NCBI RefSeq assembly: GCF_050278625.1
Contig: NZ_JBNNTI010000001.1
Location: 186,001-250,000, forward strand
Length of the DNA: 64,000 bases
Origin: Viridibacillus sp050278625
Lineage (GTDB): Bacteria > Bacillota > Bacilli > Bacillales_A > Planococcaceae
Direction of reading: 5' to 3'
The stretch's first letter is position 1. Each line of letters starts with the position of its first letter. The position numbers and the translations under genes were made by a program. The notes beneath the pieces were generated by a model. It saw nothing but the letters and a program-made list of their open reading frames with translations, did no database searches and was not told the origin of the DNA. Of the stretch, positions 50,299 through 59,520 are shown piece after piece.

Positions 50299-50874
50299 TT
50301 AATTTATTCTCATTTTCACACCAATAGGAATTTTTGTATCTGGCCATTTATTTAACTTTCGCAACTTCGCAATTGTGGTGCCATACTTTCTAGCAACCGC
50401 ACTATAAGTATCACCTGCTTTAACAGTATGATATTTCTTTAAGTTGTTAGCTGTATTGTTGGCCTTTTTAGTAACAGTCTTCTTACCGGCTGTTGTCTTC
50501 TTAGTTTTCTTCTTACGATATGGAGTCTTCGCAACTCTTATCTGTTGCATATCCATGCTAAACGAGAAACCGTTGCCGATAGTTGAATCATATGTGCCAG
50601 TAAAATTAGTAATAAGTACGTCAGAAGCTTTTATTCGACCAACGTACTTTACTGTTTTACCAGCATTCATTTTCTTCTCGATGTTCTTTCTAATTTCATC
50701 CGCGTTTTTAGCCCTCTTACCAAGAATTTTTCCATTAGCAGAAAACGTTTTGGGTTGCCTTTGTACTGAATCCGTAAGAGGAAGTCCTTTTTCAACAGGA
50801 TAAGATGTTGTTGTAACCGAATTTGTAAATGACTCCTGCATACTATCAACTTTATACCCTGCTACCTTAGCCAT
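50299..50874 (-). CDS. LysM tail protein (XkdP-like)
   Basis: 191 residues. The N-terminal two thirds is a tail-tube-like domain (LPLTDSVQRQPKTFSANGKILG ... SDVLITNFTGTYDSTIGNGFSFSMDMQQIRVA). A Lys/Thr-rich linker (about 120-142) then leads to one LysM domain (YHTVKAGDTYSAVARKYGTTIAKLRKLN). It probably joins the tape measure and hub while contacting peptidoglycan. It overlaps the tape-measure stop by one base. Confidence 0.87.
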   Translation of the reverse strand: MAKVAGYKVDSMQESFTNSVTTTSYPVEKGLPLTDSVQRQPKTFSANGKILGKRAKNADEIRKNIEKKMNAGKTVKYVGRIKASDVLITNFTGTYDSTIGNGFSFSMDMQQIRVAKTPYRKKKTKKTTAGKKTVTKKANNTANNLKKYHTVKAGDTYSAVARKYGTTIAKLRKLNKWPDTKIPIGVKMRIN

Positions 50875-53800
50875 TAATACGACACCCCACTATCAAGTAT
50901 GCCTCTGAGTTCTTTAAACGCTGCTTCTAGGGCTTTATTCACCGCACGCGTAATTGCTGATTCAGTTGTTTCACCTTTACTACCTTCAACTGTTACTTGA
51001 ACTGTAGGGCTGAAATGAATAACCGTTTGTCCTTTATTATTCAAGAGTTCGTTTGTTTTTCGGTTGTTATGAACCTGTGAACTAAACGGTAAATCAACTA
51101 ACTCTGGACCTTCTTCACCAACCAGAACTTGACCATCATGGTTGTTTTTATAACCGCCTTTTGCATAACCTTTTAATTTCTTTCCTGAAGCATTTGCTGA
51201 GATATGGACGTGATCATTGTGTGCACCCCAAGGGTAATGCTCCCAAGATGCACCATGATTCTTAGTCCATCTGTTATTAGCGATAACATATCTCGTAAGT
51301 GGAGATCTAGCAGCTTCAAGTCCCGCTTTCCACATAGATGCTGAATCACCAGCAAGGTCAATCGCTAATCCTTTACTATGATCATCAGGTTGGCCGAGTT
51401 CATTCTTTGACCCTGGACGGTAGCCAGACGTGATACGCAACCCGTACTTAGATGAGAGTGATTGTGCAAGTTGTTGTAGTGATTTATAACTTCCGCTTGC
51501 TCCACCAGTTGAGGTATCATCTCCGAATCCAGCAAAGCTACTGAGTTTGTTTTGTACATAGCTCATGGCTCCGTCTTTCATTTTTTTCAAAGATGCCATG
51601 CCAATTCCTGCTATATCCATCTTCAATGATGCTTTATCGAACATTTTTTCAATCGCACCAATTGGATCACTCATGAAGTCTAATGTTTTACTTGCAACAC
51701 CGCTCACTTTTTCATAAGCGTCACCGGCTACCTCTTTTGTTGTATTCCATGCTGATTTAGCTAGTGAGCCAATACCTTTTGCATATCCAGGCATAGAACC
51801 TTTAAGTCCACCTGACATCATTTGAGCAGTCTGTGATGCCGTTAAAATTTGCGTACCTTTAGGTAAGTCTACAATCTCAGCACCGTTTGCACCGACTAAA
51901 CGTGCCCCTCCATATGGTGTGTATGCAAGTTCTGGTCCTTCTTCTCCGACTACCGCATGACCACCATTGTGTGAACCTCCAGTAGCAAAAGAAAGCATTG
52001 ATGCCCCAGTGTTACCCGCTGGTTTTGATTTAGGTGTCGGACTCGTAGTACTTTGTGAATATCCAGCAGGATTCCATTTTGGTATCTCCCAATCAGAACC
52101 GAATGCTTTAAGTACGCTATTGATACCTGAAGATATAGAGTTAACAACTCCAGCTAACGACACTTTGAATTTTTGCCATTTGGTTAAGATTTCTCCTGTT
52201 TCCCAATCTACCTCTTTTAGATGGCCACTTGCTTGTTGTTTCGCCTGTTCGACAACTTTTTTATGCATATCCTCAGCATGACTAACTGACTCATCACGAG
52301 TCTGTTTCGCACTTTTTACAATGGCTTCATATTGCTTTTTGGAAATAGCTCCATTATCTTTGTATTCAGCATCTGCAGCCGCAACAACTTCCTGATATTT
52401 TCTTTCTGCTTCTTTTTTAGCACCTTCACGAGCTTTTTTAGACTGCTTTACAACTCCAGCAGCTTGTTTTGCGCTTATTTTGCTACTTTCACTTTCTAAC
52501 ATCGTCATAATCGTACGTTGTTCTTTAGCTGATTTAGACATTGTTCTCACAGCTGTTTTATTCATTTTTCGCTGAATACTATTGATTTTTTTTCGGTCAT
52601 CATCAGTCAATTCACGTTTTTCTTTAGATGCTTTACTAATGATTTCATTAATATCTTCCTGTGCTTTCTTAACTTCCTCTTTTTGGTCTTTATGACTCTT
52701 TTTCAAATCTTTCATAATAGTATTTTGTTCTTTTTTTGAAAGACCAGAGCTCTTCATGAAACTCGTTAAGGTTTTTTCAGACTTTCCGAAATTAGTTGCC
52801 ATAGCACTTTCGATACTAGCTGCCATGTCACCATAAGTTGCTTTTAATGATTTCGCTGTTTTTTTGGAGATTTTTTCGCCAGACCATTGCAATAAACTAA
52901 GTTGTTCTGTTGCTTTATCATTAAGCTTTTCATACTCTTTGATCGCCGATGCGGTATCTTTTGAAACACCTTTAGTGATGTCGGTTTTAAGCCCTTCTTT
53001 TGGTAGGTGTTTTTTTATGGAAGACTGTAACGATTTACCGAACTTCTCTCCGCCGATAGATCCTGCGATACCACCAATTAGCCCACCTATTGCTGTTCCA
53101 ACACCAGGAACAACAGAACCAAGCGCTGCTCCTGCAGCTGCTCCCGCTGCACCTCCTGCTAGTGCTCCACCATTTGAACCTAAATTCTCTGTTCCGCCAG
53201 CAACAAGCATACCTGCACCTAGCAAAGTACCTACAATTGGTACACGCTTACCTAGCTTTGCGCCAGTTCTAAGTAAGCCGTTCCCACCAACTCTACCAAG
53301 ACCATTTCTTCCTGCTCTTCCGAGAGTGCTTGGGTTAGAACCTGATTGTCGACTTAATCTTGTAACTTCACCTGTAGTTGTTGGTAATGGAGATTGTCTA
53401 GATAATACTCTTCGGCCATTAGATCCTCGTCCAATACTTCCACCTGCGACAGGCGCATTAGACATACGAGCTTGCATTCTGCGAGCACTGCTATTTCTAT
53501 TTAGTTCGGTTGTGTTACGTCTAAGAGATGCTGTCTCACGATCAATTTGGCTTCTGTGACCTGATAACCCTCTAGCGCCAATACTAAACCACCGTGATAA
53601 TTGACCTCCAGCTTTTTTCAGTTTACCAACAGCTGTTACAACGCCGCCGACACCTATTGCAACAATACCTAGTGATGCAACTAATCCCGTAGCTCCTATA
53701 CCGATTAAGGACCATTTAGCAAGTGTTTGCTGAGTAGATTTATCAAGGCCATTAAACCAGTCCATTAAACTTTCCGCTTTATCAGCAAGATCTGTAAATG

Positions 53801-55418
53801 TTGGTATTAATGCTGTACCAAAGGTTGTTACTGCTGTTTCGGCAGACCCTCTCATGCGCTCAATAGAACCTTTTAGCGTCTTCATTTTCTTTTCGGCTAC
53901 ATCTGCTGCTGTAGTACCTTGCATAGCATCATTCATTTTTTTGTAACCTTTAGCACCTTGATCAGCTGCTATTGTTGCTGCACGTACTGCGTCCGTACCG
54001 AACATTGTTTTAAGTGCATTTTGTTTTTGTTCATCTGACAGACCTTTTAATGAATCTTGCAAGAGTTGGAATATTTGATCCATGTCTTTCGCTTTACCAT
54101 TTGCATCAAAAAATGCTGATGATACCAAACCAGACGAGTTAGTTAATTTATCATAAGCTTTTTGTACTTTTGTAGTAGATGCACCTGCACCAGCTTGTTC
54201 TTTTGCTAATTTCATTAACGAATTAGAAACATCATCAAAACTCTTTGATGCAGGTTTAATACCTTGTTTAATTAAAAAGTTATAACCATTCGCAACGTTG
54301 GTTGTACCTAATCCTAATTCCGACATTTTCCCTGCAGCCGCTTCTGTTTGTGGTGAAAGGTTCATTAACATCGTTTTTAATGATGTACCTGCATCAGAGC
54401 CTTTAAGTCCATTTTGAGCGAGTACCGCTAATGCTGTCGAAGTTTCTTCAAATTCAAATTTTAGACCATTTGCTACTGCTGCAGATTGTGATAAACCAAA
54501 CGCCATTTCTTGAACATCTGTTGCAGATGCATTTGCTGCACCAGCTAGTAAATCAGCAGCTCTCGTTGAAGAAATAGAATCATTAGTAAAAGCATTAAGA
54601 GAAGTACTCATAACTTCTGCTGCTTTTGCGAGATCAAGTTCACCTGCAGTCGCTAGATTTAGTGCGTCTTTCAGCCCGCCTTTTAAGATGTTTTCTGTAT
54701 CTACCCCGGCTTTAATAAGCTCTTGTAAACCTTGTGCTGCTTCAACGCTAGAATACTTTGTCTCTGCACCTAATTGAGTAACAAGACCTGTCAGTTGCTT
54801 ACCAGACTGTGACCACTCTTTTGCTGACATCAATGATTCTGCGTCTCTCATTGCTTGCTCAAAGTCTGCTGCTTTCTTTAAGCTGTAACCAAGCGCTGCA
54901 CCACCTGCTAAAGTAGCAACTCCAAAAGTTGAAGTAATGTCTTCACCAAATTTAGTTATGCTTTTTCCACGTTTTTGGAGCTTATCGCCTAACTTATCAA
55001 GTTGTTGACCATAGTCATTTAAAGAACGTGACCACTCGCCCATGTTCCGGCGCATTGCGCTCATATTTCTTTGACTACTTGTTGCTGAGCTATTTAGTCT
55101 ATCAGTTGCACGAGTTACACTTTCAGTTGCGCGCTCTCGTTCTTGAAGTGACTGACTGTGTCCACGGTTACTTCTACCTGCTTCACGAGCGCTTGCAGAG
55201 CTATTGTTTGTAGCAACTGTTGCTCTCGCTGTTTCTTGCCCTAAATCTCTTACGGCTTCTGTAGTGTTATCAATAGTACCGCCCGTGGTATTAGATGTTC
55301 GTTCTAAATTTGCGAGAGAACGGCGGGTAGCCTCGAGCTGACGATCTGCATCGTCAAGACCTCGTGTATCTACATCAAGTTTAACTCGCATCGTTGTATT
55401 ACGAAGTGTCCTAGACAT
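50874..55418 (-). CDS. Tape measure protein with embedded M15-type peptidase
   Basis: 1514 residues, the longest phage gene here; length sets the tail tube. N-terminal coiled coil (about 1-170), TP901-type core with hydrophobic segments (TSTFGVATLAGGAALGY near 165; GATGLVASLGIVAIGVGGVVTAV near 575; Gly/Ala-rich 740-800) and a long Lys/Glu helical region (850-1120). Near 1310-1410 it carries a DD-carboxypeptidase-like unit: RITSGYRPG, DDHSKGLAIDLAG and HNDHVHIS, the zinc-ligand pattern of M15 peptidases. That domain could open peptidoglycan at injection. Confidence 0.93.
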   Translation of the reverse strand: MSRTLRNTTMRVKLDVDTRGLDDADRQLEATRRSLANLERTSNTTGGTIDNTTEAVRDLGQETARATVATNNSSASAREAGRSNRGHSQSLQERERATESVTRATDRLNSSATSSQRNMSAMRRNMGEWSRSLNDYGQQLDKLGDKLQKRGKSITKFGEDITSTFGVATLAGGAALGYSLKKAADFEQAMRDAESLMSAKEWSQSGKQLTGLVTQLGAETKYSSVEAAQGLQELIKAGVDTENILKGGLKDALNLATAGELDLAKAAEVMSTSLNAFTNDSISSTRAADLLAGAANASATDVQEMAFGLSQSAAVANGLKFEFEETSTALAVLAQNGLKGSDAGTSLKTMLMNLSPQTEAAAGKMSELGLGTTNVANGYNFLIKQGIKPASKSFDDVSNSLMKLAKEQAGAGASTTKVQKAYDKLTNSSGLVSSAFFDANGKAKDMDQIFQLLQDSLKGLSDEQKQNALKTMFGTDAVRAATIAADQGAKGYKKMNDAMQGTTAADVAEKKMKTLKGSIERMRGSAETAVTTFGTALIPTFTDLADKAESLMDWFNGLDKSTQQTLAKWSLIGIGATGLVASLGIVAIGVGGVVTAVGKLKKAGGQLSRWFSIGARGLSGHRSQIDRETASLRRNTTELNRNSSARRMQARMSNAPVAGGSIGRGSNGRRVLSRQSPLPTTTGEVTRLSRQSGSNPSTLGRAGRNGLGRVGGNGLLRTGAKLGKRVPIVGTLLGAGMLVAGGTENLGSNGGALAGGAAGAAAGAALGSVVPGVGTAIGGLIGGIAGSIGGEKFGKSLQSSIKKHLPKEGLKTDITKGVSKDTASAIKEYEKLNDKATEQLSLLQWSGEKISKKTAKSLKATYGDMAASIESAMATNFGKSEKTLTSFMKSSGLSKKEQNTIMKDLKKSHKDQKEEVKKAQEDINEIISKASKEKRELTDDDRKKINSIQRKMNKTAVRTMSKSAKEQRTIMTMLESESSKISAKQAAGVVKQSKKAREGAKKEAERKYQEVVAAADAEYKDNGAISKKQYEAIVKSAKQTRDESVSHAEDMHKKVVEQAKQQASGHLKEVDWETGEILTKWQKFKVSLAGVVNSISSGINSVLKAFGSDWEIPKWNPAGYSQSTTSPTPKSKPAGNTGASMLSFATGGSHNGGHAVVGEEGPELAYTPYGGARLVGANGAEIVDLPKGTQILTASQTAQMMSGGLKGSMPGYAKGIGSLAKSAWNTTKEVAGDAYEKVSGVASKTLDFMSDPIGAIEKMFDKASLKMDIAGIGMASLKKMKDGAMSYVQNKLSSFAGFGDDTSTGGASGSYKSLQQLAQSLSSKYGLRITSGYRPGSKNELGQPDDHSKGLAIDLAGDSASMWKAGLEAARSPLTRYVIANNRWTKNHGASWEHYPWGAHNDHVHISANASGKKLKGYAKGGYKNNHDGQVLVGEEGPELVDLPFSSQVHNNRKTNELLNNKGQTVIHFSPTVQVTVEGSKGETTESAITRAVNKALEAAFKELRGILDSGVSY

Positions 55419-55610
55419 CTACCCACCACCTCCAAATAGTTTTATTTTCATATTTGCAGCCTCACAAGCAATACCTAATTGGTCAGCTGTCATCATTTCA
55501 ACTTCTTCTCTTGTAGCAATCCCTGCTATTACTGGTAGCCAAGTAGAATACTGTTCACGAAGCTTTTCCTTGTAAAATTCATCTGGTTTAACCTTAGAGC
55601 AATCCTCCAA
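55419..55610 (-). CDS. Tail assembly chaperone, downstream frame
   Basis: 63 codons in the +1 frame relative to the gene upstream, overlapping it by 17 bases: PDEFYKEKLREQYSTWLPVIAGIATREEVEMMTADQ. The only candidate start is a TTG without a ribosome site. In many tailed phages this pair is made as one short protein plus a frameshifted long form, which would explain the missing start. Located immediately before the tape measure gene, as expected. Confidence 0.65.
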   Translation of the reverse strand: MEDCSKVKPDEFYKEKLREQYSTWLPVIAGIATREEVEMMTADQLGIACEAANMKIKLFGGGG

Positions 55611-55884
55611 GAAAGGAGTCTGCTAAATCCATAACTTCTCTGTATCCGTCATTTTTGTCCCAATAATCCCAGTCTGTTTGAGGGGAGGCGATAACGTGTT
55701 CCATTATCTGTTCGCTGTAAAGCGTTTGTTTAAATGATCCTTGTGTTTTTGCATAATCTAGCATTTCTTGAACAACGAGTGTACCTGGGAATTGTAAAGT
55801 GTATTTCACACCCTCTACTTCTTCAGTTTTTTGTTTACCGAATTTAGATACTTTTTCTTCTGGTGTTGGTTTTGTAGTTGTCAT
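55594..55884 (-). CDS. Tail assembly chaperone
   Basis: 96 residues: KYTLQFPGTLVVQEMLDYAKTQGSFKQTLYSEQIMEHVIASP, a compact helical protein between the tube gene and the tape measure gene. Such chaperones coat the tape measure during tail polymerisation. Good AAGGAGGAAC site before the ATG. Identification is by size and place. Confidence 0.7.
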   Translation of the reverse strand: MTTTKPTPEEKVSKFGKQKTEEVEGVKYTLQFPGTLVVQEMLDYAKTQGSFKQTLYSEQIMEHVIASPQTDWDYWDKNDGYREVMDLADSFLGGLL

Positions 55885-55943
55885 TTATAAGTTCCTCCTT
55901 GTTTTTAAGAAAAATAAAAGGAGCACTATGGCCCCTTTAGTAA

Positions 55944-56354
55944 TTAGTAGTTAATAATTTCAAAGTCTCCTACTTTAACTGTGTAAGAACGAGCTTCTAC
56001 AGCGTCTGAATATGTTGCATCAGCTGTTTTTGTAACAAAGCCTTGTGAACCGCCTCGACGTTCTTTATTTGTTGGATCATCAACCCATATCGGGAAAAAT
56101 GTTTTTGAATTAACGTATTGATTCAAGATTTTATTAAACGGTGATGTTTGATTCAGCGTTAATGTGACCGTACCTAATTTCGAGTTATTCAACGCAAAAG
56201 AAGCTTCACCTTGTGCGTTTGACTCCACTGTTACTCGGTCTTCATCCATATTTGCAGTAACAAACGTGCCTTTTTTATACCCTGTAACAATCATGTTGTT
56301 CAGCGTTGTCGTAATCGTACTAGCATCATAAATAGCTGGTTGTGTAGTTGACAT
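55944..56354 (-). CDS. Tail tube protein (DUF3277-like)
   Basis: 136 residues: MSTTQPAIYDASTITTTLNNMIVTGY, then tube-type pattern KLGTVTLTLNQTSPFNKILNQYV and the C-terminal EARSYTVKVGDFEIINY. DUF3277 proteins form the inner tail tube next to DUF3383-like sheath genes. It follows the sheath gene in the same operon with a good GGAGG site. Confidence 0.82.
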   Translation of the reverse strand: MSTTQPAIYDASTITTTLNNMIVTGYKKGTFVTANMDEDRVTVESNAQGEASFALNNSKLGTVTLTLNQTSPFNKILNQYVNSKTFFPIWVDDPTNKERRGGSQGFVTKTADATYSDAVEARSYTVKVGDFEIINY

Positions 56355-56402
56355 ATTGTATAGCCTCCCTTTATTCGTGTATCAAAAAAGTCATGCCAAC
56401 AA

Positions 56403-57413
56403 TTAAATGTTAGACATGACCGAACCTTTTACATTAATTTTGTGGATTGCTCCTTGTGCTTTGTAGTCGAAAGTTAGACCACTGTAGACACGTTTCGCGA
56501 TATCTTCACTTGAACCAGCGGTAAAAGGTTCTGTATAGACATTAAAAGCAAATTGATCTTCATCGTTGATGTCCACAATTCCTTGCTGACCTGCTGTTGT
56601 TAAAGTGCTTGTTGCGATAGCACCGACCAATGAAACACCATTACCATTAGATGGTACTTTGTCATTGTTCGTAAACATTGTTTGAAGATTTGTTTCCATG
56701 TTCGCTTTAATCCAATCCCGGCCGTGGTAGAAGTCAATATACTCACCTGTAGCAACTAGCCCTTCAGATGTTTGAGCGACACCTGCTTTAACTACATAAG
56801 CATTACCGCCAGCTTCATGAATTGCGTCAAGTTCTGCTGAACTGATTTCAATTGGCGTAACACCTTTAAGGCCATGACGGAACTTCCATGTAATTGATCC
56901 AACAGTTAAATTGGCAGCTTCGCCAATTACTGCGCCATCTAACCGCTCACCCTCATTTGGGTGAAAATAAACGATTGTATGAACATTATTTTTAAAAGCA
57001 CTAATTTCTGCTTCTTCAGTAACTTGCACCACAGCAAATTTAAAGTCATGTAACTCTACTTTATTTGATAATGCTAAACGTTCAGCTGCTGTTGATTCCG
57101 CTAAAAATGCGAAGTGCCATGATTTGTCGAAATATTGTTCAACGACATCACCAAGCGTTTGACCAACCGCAGGTGTTTCTTTTACATACGATGCAACACA
57201 GACTACTTTAGGTTTATTAGCTTGAGCAAGTATTGTTTCAGCTAATTTATAAGTAGCTGTACTGCTATCAAAATCTTTTGCTAAAGCTTCTAGTGTTTTG
57301 TACTCGGCATATTTAACTTCGGTGCCACCAACTAAGATAAGTGGTCGACCTAAGCCGATTACTGCAGCTGGATGTAGTACATCGATTACTACATTTACGT
57401 CTTTTAAAGCCAT
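56403..57413 (-). CDS. Contractile tail sheath (DUF3383-like)
   Basis: 336 residues. N-terminal RPLILVG...YAEYKTLEALAKDF and VVCVASYV strands, a middle insertion, then ITWKFRHGLKGVTPIEISSAELDAIHEAGGNAYV and a C-terminal beta end (TFDYKAQGAIHKINVKGSV). This order is the sheath family's. Its presence shows the tail contracts. Followed by the tube gene. Confidence 0.85.
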   Translation of the reverse strand: MALKDVNVVIDVLHPAAVIGLGRPLILVGGTEVKYAEYKTLEALAKDFDSSTATYKLAETILAQANKPKVVCVASYVKETPAVGQTLGDVVEQYFDKSWHFAFLAESTAAERLALSNKVELHDFKFAVVQVTEEAEISAFKNNVHTIVYFHPNEGERLDGAVIGEAANLTVGSITWKFRHGLKGVTPIEISSAELDAIHEAGGNAYVVKAGVAQTSEGLVATGEYIDFYHGRDWIKANMETNLQTMFTNNDKVPSNGNGVSLVGAIATSTLTTAGQQGIVDINDEDQFAFNVYTEPFTAGSSEDIAKRVYSGLTFDYKAQGAIHKINVKGSVMSNI

Positions 57414-57415
57414 AT

Positions 57416-57892
57416 TTAATTACCTCCAATAACATTTTTAAATTCAATTTGTTCGATTGGTGCGACGTCATCTACATGTGGATCTAATACACGCATTTTA
57501 ATATCAAAACCAGCACTTCTTTCGTATTCGATAGATAAGAAGTTATCTCGTCTATCAAAGTCTGTAACGTCCACAATAACTACACCTTTTTCAGCAAATA
57601 ACAAGCGTCCTTCTGTTGATTTGAAATAGGACTCACATTGTTTAGCCAAATTTAAAACGCTCAATGAACTCTCGTCATGCCATGTTAAGGACACTGTAAG
57701 TTCAAATTGAGCGTTTTCATCGTCTTGCTGTATAGCAATTTTCGGAGTCGTAATTGTAAATGTCGCAAAAGGATATGCAGGTTGTTCGCCTGTTCCATTC
57801 GCTTCAATGCACGGCTTTCCAGTAAGTGTTTTTACTGCTTTAATGAGCGAACTTGTCACTATTTTATAATCAAAGTAATTAGCCAAATGCAC
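57416..57892 (-). CDS. Neck / tail terminator protein
   Basis: 158 residues: IVTSSLIKAVKTLTGKPCIEANGTGEQPAYPFATFTI and ILRT-like ERSAGFDIKMRVLDP. It resembles the neck terminator family (gp12-like) that caps the tail tube. Two bases before the sheath gene; overlaps the gene upstream by 14 bases. Confidence 0.7.
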   Translation of the reverse strand: MHLANYFDYKIVTSSLIKAVKTLTGKPCIEANGTGEQPAYPFATFTITTPKIAIQQDDENAQFELTVSLTWHDESSLSVLNLAKQCESYFKSTEGRLLFAEKGVVIVDVTDFDRRDNFLSIEYERSAGFDIKMRVLDPHVDDVAPIEQIEFKNVIGGN

Positions 57893-58247
57893 TCACCCAC
57901 TTTAATTCGTATTGAATGAAGTCTGCAAAATCCTCATATCCTGTTCGATTCTCGACCGAATATTTCTGCCCTTTATGAATCACTTCAGTCTTTGGGGCGA
58001 CGTGCATGTTAATGATGAGTTGACGATGCGTTTGAGTTAATCGACCACCGCTTTGGTAAATTTCATTTGCTGTATAAGGTAGCAATACACCACGAACATC
58101 TAAAGGAACTGTTTTATCTGGTGTTGGCTTAATAACCTCACCCGTTTCCTCATTGTAACCACCATTAGTGCCAGGCACCTTTACAACAACCTGTATATCT
58201 GTTTCAAAATCAGCAAGCATATCTTGAAACTCAAACATCTGAACCAT
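57879..58247 (-). CDS. Head-tail joining protein
   Basis: 122 residues, beta-rich: VRGVLLPYTANEIYQSGGRLTQTHRQLIINMH and KGQKYSVENRTGYEDFADFIQYELKW. Typical of stopper-type connector proteins. It overlaps the gene upstream by 17 bases. Role by position. Confidence 0.65.
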   Translation of the reverse strand: MVQMFEFQDMLADFETDIQVVVKVPGTNGGYNEETGEVIKPTPDKTVPLDVRGVLLPYTANEIYQSGGRLTQTHRQLIINMHVAPKTEVIHKGQKYSVENRTGYEDFADFIQYELKWVSAFG

Positions 58248-58848
58248 CGTCTCTCACCACTTTCCATGTAACGTGCCTTTTTAACCCACCAGTATCCACT
58301 AAAGGATTATCTCCTCCATTTTTGCGATTTTCTTTAGTGAATCCACTTAAAGATGGACTCCTTAAATCAATCATTTTTTTTTGAATATCGCCCGCGATAA
58401 TGCTGCCTAGATTTTCAAAAACATCACGTGAGGTAATCTCTAGTTCACAAACCCTTTGTATTTGATCTTCAAGAAAGTCCATCCAAGCATCGTTCTTTTC
58501 ATCAAATGTGGAACGAATAAATGAACGTTCTGGAATGTTTACACTTTCTTTCAAGATGAACATAACCTTGATACCGCCATTACCATCAGCTAATGCTAAA
58601 ACGTTCTTACCTTTAGGTTTAAATAAACCTTCAAAGTCTCTCGGACGCTTTGTGCCAGCTTCTTTCGTTGGGATGGCGAGATATTTGTTTTTCGCACGTA
58701 TCTGCATCCCGAATTCATGGACACCCGCAAGCATGGCGTAAAAGGAATCATCAGATCCAAAAATACCGATTTCAATTGCATAGCGATTTAATTCATCAAG
58801 TTCACGTTGCAATTCTAATAGATTATGGTTTTCATCGATATATTCCAT
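58231..58848 (-). CDS. Phage morphogenesis protein (tail completion type)
   Basis: 205 residues: IEIGIFGSDDSFYAMLAGVHEFGMQIRAKNKYLAIP and NIPERSFIRSTFDEK, then a helical centre and NPLVDTGGLKRHVTWKV. G-x-H-E-F-G, P-x-R-S-F-x-R and L-x-D-T-G-x-L are the conserved blocks of Mu-GpG/HK97-gp10-like completion proteins. Confidence 0.75.
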   Translation of the reverse strand: MEYIDENHNLLELQRELDELNRYAIEIGIFGSDDSFYAMLAGVHEFGMQIRAKNKYLAIPTKEAGTKRPRDFEGLFKPKGKNVLALADGNGGIKVMFILKESVNIPERSFIRSTFDEKNDAWMDFLEDQIQRVCELEITSRDVFENLGSIIAGDIQKKMIDLRSPSLSGFTKENRKNGGDNPLVDTGGLKRHVTWKVVRDDGSDV

Positions 58849-58849
58849 A

Positions 58850-59197
58850 TCAGAGCACCATTAAATTCACTTTCTTTGGACTGTAGAGCTTCACTAATCG
58901 TTGATACTCTTGTCCAAATGCTGTCGAATCTAATCCTTTACTAGTATCGATAGATGATGACGTGAACGTACGTTTAATAGGCCCAACCGTTTCAGATTGA
59001 GCCTGACGTACATTAAGTGAGCCGTAATGCGCCGTTAAATAACGCGCAAGCTTCTCTTTGTATAATTCTTTGACAGGCAATTCACTGACTTCCAGCGTTG
59101 CATCATCAATTAATAAAAGCACCTGCTCATCAGATAGTGATGATAGGTGCTTTGCTATGGATTTCACTTTTTCAGGTGTTGTTAATGGTTCGACCAC
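58850..59197 (-). CDS. Head-tail connector (DUF4054-like)
   Basis: 115 residues, mainly helical: VLLLIDDATLEVSELPVKELYKEKLARYLTAHYGSL, then DSTAFGQEYQRLVKLY. This matches the adaptor-type connector family, in which a helix bundle docks on the portal and the TxxGxxYxxLxxx end is conserved. Confidence 0.75.
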   Translation of the reverse strand: MVEPLTTPEKVKSIAKHLSSLSDEQVLLLIDDATLEVSELPVKELYKEKLARYLTAHYGSLNVRQAQSETVGPIKRTFTSSSIDTSKGLDSTAFGQEYQRLVKLYSPKKVNLMVL

Positions 59198-59208
59198 ATC
59201 ATAACCCC

Positions 59209-59520
59209 TTACTTATTAGTATTTTTCAACTCTTCAATACGTTTTTCAACTGCGTCTTGTACTGTTTTGCGATCATCGTCTGCTTTAATCGCTTCTAGCA
59301 CTTCAACATCGAAAGTATCATCAATCAATGCAATTACATCTTTTGCAGCTGGTTTCGTTTTATCTTTGTCATAGATAAATTCACCATGTTTATCTAAGTT
59401 AGCCATTAGTGGATGAGCGATGAACTTTTCAAATTCCTTTTCATCCACCTTATTCGTACCTGGAATTAATACTACACCTTCTGCTTCATATGAATAGTTC
59501 CCTTTGTTGTTTACTAACAT
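59209..59520 (-). CDS. Hypothetical head protein
   Basis: 103 residues with an acidic helical C-terminus (DDDRKTVQDAVEKRIEELKNTNK) and a compact N-terminus (GVVLIPGTNKVDEKEFEKFIAHPLM). It lies between the capsid and connector genes, sharing a base with the capsid gene. Similar small proteins are found at this site in many phages. No function assigned. Confidence 0.65.
   Translation of the reverse strand: MLVNNKGNYSYEAEGVVLIPGTNKVDEKEFEKFIAHPLMANLDKHGEFIYDKDKTKPAAKDVIALIDDTFDVEVLEAIKADDDRKTVQDAVEKRIEELKNTNK

Noticed and set aside
52864..53559. 231-codon frame opposite the tape measure gene
   Set aside because: Proline- and serine-rich composition mirrors the Gly/Ala-rich tape measure on the other strand; no start signal.
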